Positions 42,518 to 43,784 of a stretch of 43,784 nucleotides of DNA are shown piece by piece (the first letter of the stretch is position 1; each line of letters begins with the position of its first letter). Source of the stretch: JAAFHB01 sp037133495 (lineage in GTDB: Bacteria > Bacteroidota > Bacteroidia > Bacteroidales > Prolixibacteraceae); assembly GCA_037133495.1 (NCBI GenBank), contig JBAXOA010000028.1:1-43784 (forward strand), in the 5' to 3' direction. The position numbers and the translations under genes are program-made. The notes beneath the pieces were generated by a model. The model did no database searches. It had not been told where the DNA came from and was given only the letters and a program-made list of their open reading frames with translations.

Positions 42518-43702
42518 ATGATGAAGGAAAAAGTTGTAATTGGGCTTTCTGGAGGTGTGGATTCAAGTGTTGCGGCGTATCTGCTAAAAAAAGAAGGATA
42601 TGACGTGATTGGTGTTTTTATGATTAATTGGAAAGAAAATACTGGAACGCTTACCGCCGAATGTACTTGGGAGGACGATGTGACGTTCGCAGAAATGATC
42701 GCTAAAAAATTGGATATCCCATTTCATGTTGTCGATCTCTCCGATTTTTATCGTAAAAGGGTGATTGATTATATGTTTTCGGAGTACGAAAAAGGTAGAA
42801 CACCAAATCCTGACGTGCTGTGCAATCGTGAGATTAAGTTTGATCTTTTTATGGAAAAGGCGATGGAACTTGGTGCGCAGTTTGTTGCAACCGGTCATTA
42901 CTGCAGAAGGGAAATTGTTAATATTGACGGCACTGATTATTTTCGTTTATTGGCCGGAACTGACCCAAATAAAGACCAGAGTTACTTTTTATGCCAGTTG
43001 AATCAGTCACAACTTTCAAAATCGCTGTTCCCCGTGGGCCATTTGTTAAAACCTGAAGTGCGCGAAATTGCACGCCAGCAGGGACTGATTACTGCAGAGC
43101 GCAAAGATTCGCAGGGGATTTGTTTTGTTGGCAAGGTCGATCTTCCTGTATTTCTTCAACAGAAACTGGCAGCAAAAAAAGGGAATGTTATCGAAATTCC
43201 AGCTTCTTTTATGGCTAAGAAGAAAGATTTGCCGGTATTACCAGAATTTTTCGATCGGTTATGTTCACCTTTCCCTTATAAACCATGGAATGGCAAAGTA
43301 ATTGGCGAGCATAACGGAGCCCATTTTTATACCATTGGACAACGGAAGGGATTGAATATCGGAGGATACGAAGAGCCACTCTTTGTTTTAGCAACAGATG
43401 TTGTCCGCAATATCATTTATGTTGGTGAAGGTAAGAATCACCCGGGACTCTTTCGCAGGGGTCTGTTTATCCCAAAAGAAGATATCCACTGGGTACGTCC
43501 TGATTTTTTTATGACTGAGGGCGAAGAACACAGTTTTTCCTTTCGTGTTAGATATCGGCAACCCCTTGAAAAAGGGATAATGACAATCAAAACCGAAGGA
43601 GCCTATGTCGTGTTTAATGAAGAGCAACGCGGCATAACTTCCGGGCAATTTGCTGCATGGTACCTCGATGACGAGCTGATCGGCTCAGGTGTGATTGCCT
43701 GA
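42518..43702 (+). CDS. mnmA: tRNA-specific 2-thiouridylase MnmA
   Basis: A 394-residue protein (393 if the second of two adjacent ATGs is used). The PP-loop ATP-binding motif GLSGGVDSS is at 9-17. The two catalytic cysteines are in TPNPDVLCNREIKF (Cys102) and DSQGICFVGK (Cys202). C-terminal beta domains follow with HYTIGQRKGLNIG-like sequence (FYTIGQRKGLNIGG). It activates U34 of tRNA-Lys, -Glu and -Gln with ATP and inserts sulfur to make 2-thiouridine. It is divergent from the Nramp gene. The 82 bp after its stop to the window end hold nothing I recognise. Confidence 0.95.
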   Translation: MMKEKVVIGLSGGVDSSVAAYLLKKEGYDVIGVFMINWKENTGTLTAECTWEDDVTFAEMIAKKLDIPFHVVDLSDFYRKRVIDYMFSEYEKGRTPNPDVLCNREIKFDLFMEKAMELGAQFVATGHYCRREIVNIDGTDYFRLLAGTDPNKDQSYFLCQLNQSQLSKSLFPVGHLLKPEVREIARQQGLITAERKDSQGICFVGKVDLPVFLQQKLAAKKGNVIEIPASFMAKKKDLPVLPEFFDRLCSPFPYKPWNGKVIGEHNGAHFYTIGQRKGLNIGGYEEPLFVLATDVVRNIIYVGEGKNHPGLFRRGLFIPKEDIHWVRPDFFMTEGEEHSFSFRVRYRQPLEKGIMTIKTEGAYVVFNEEQRGITSGQFAAWYLDDELIGSGVIA

Positions 43703-43784
43703 TTAACCCAATTTGATTTATTATAAAAGTATCACTAGTGTCTATTAATAATTGTTAAATACAATTCTAACTTACATATTATCA

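Overview
The window reads as a chromosomal segment of a member of the phylum Bacteroidota, probably Bacteroidales/Marinilabiliales-like (the order is a guess). The evidence is a SusC/SusD pair, a PorE-like type IX secretion component, a Porin_10-type outer-membrane protein, MnmD, DUF3127 and M64-peptidase proteins, and the recurrent Bacteroidota -7 promoter element TAnnTTTG upstream of many genes on both strands. Base composition and gene style look uniform, apart from the first 2 kb.

Layout. (1) Positions 1-1958: the window opens on what looks like the last bases of a 5S rRNA gene and its terminator. Then come, on the minus strand, a frameshifted zinc-ribbon gene and a HEPN/MNT nucleotidyltransferase pair, followed by an internally deleted 5S rRNA remnant and an exact second copy of the same terminator. 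(2) 1959-2553: a non-coding stretch with 42-bp direct repeats, a perfect palindrome, and a phased operator-like array plus promoter. (3) 2554-14037: susC, susD, a terminator, a sodium:solute symporter, a membrane-spanning regulator (LamG/Kelch-like exterior, one membrane helix, cytoplasmic SARP-type winged helix plus BTAD domain) and a putative porin. (4) 14034-20636: housekeeping genes, with nudix-recJ leftward and lysS-gpsA-pgi rightward from divergent promoters. (5) 20637-25422: a decayed XRE regulator, an alpha-L-rhamnosidase-like enzyme, a lipoprotein of unknown function, an RluA-type pseudouridine synthase and a small DUF2892 membrane protein. (6) 25467-43702: mostly housekeeping and envelope genes (rlmD, ABC-F, rlmB, two Lrp/AsnC paralogues, a nitroreductase, an M64 peptidase, a YbdG-like MscS channel, DUF3127, a lipoprotein FKBP, mnmD, a Sua5/YrdC protein, a class II aldolase, the PorE-like protein, a methyltransferase, an Nramp transporter and mnmA).

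The most interesting element is the nutrient-uptake locus. The regulator at 9260-11860 fuses an exported glycan-recognition-like sensor directly to a SARP/BTAD DNA-binding output. Upstream of susC there are three copies of the heptamer TTAATCG at an exact 12-bp period. The last copy ends 8 bp before a perfect -7 box, which is the architecture known for SARP-activated promoters. The same half-sites, partly as a 13-bp perfect palindrome, lie over the regulator's own promoter. I infer a one-component transmembrane switch that activates SusCD uptake and controls itself.

All function calls come from reading the sequence and remembered family features. No database search was run.
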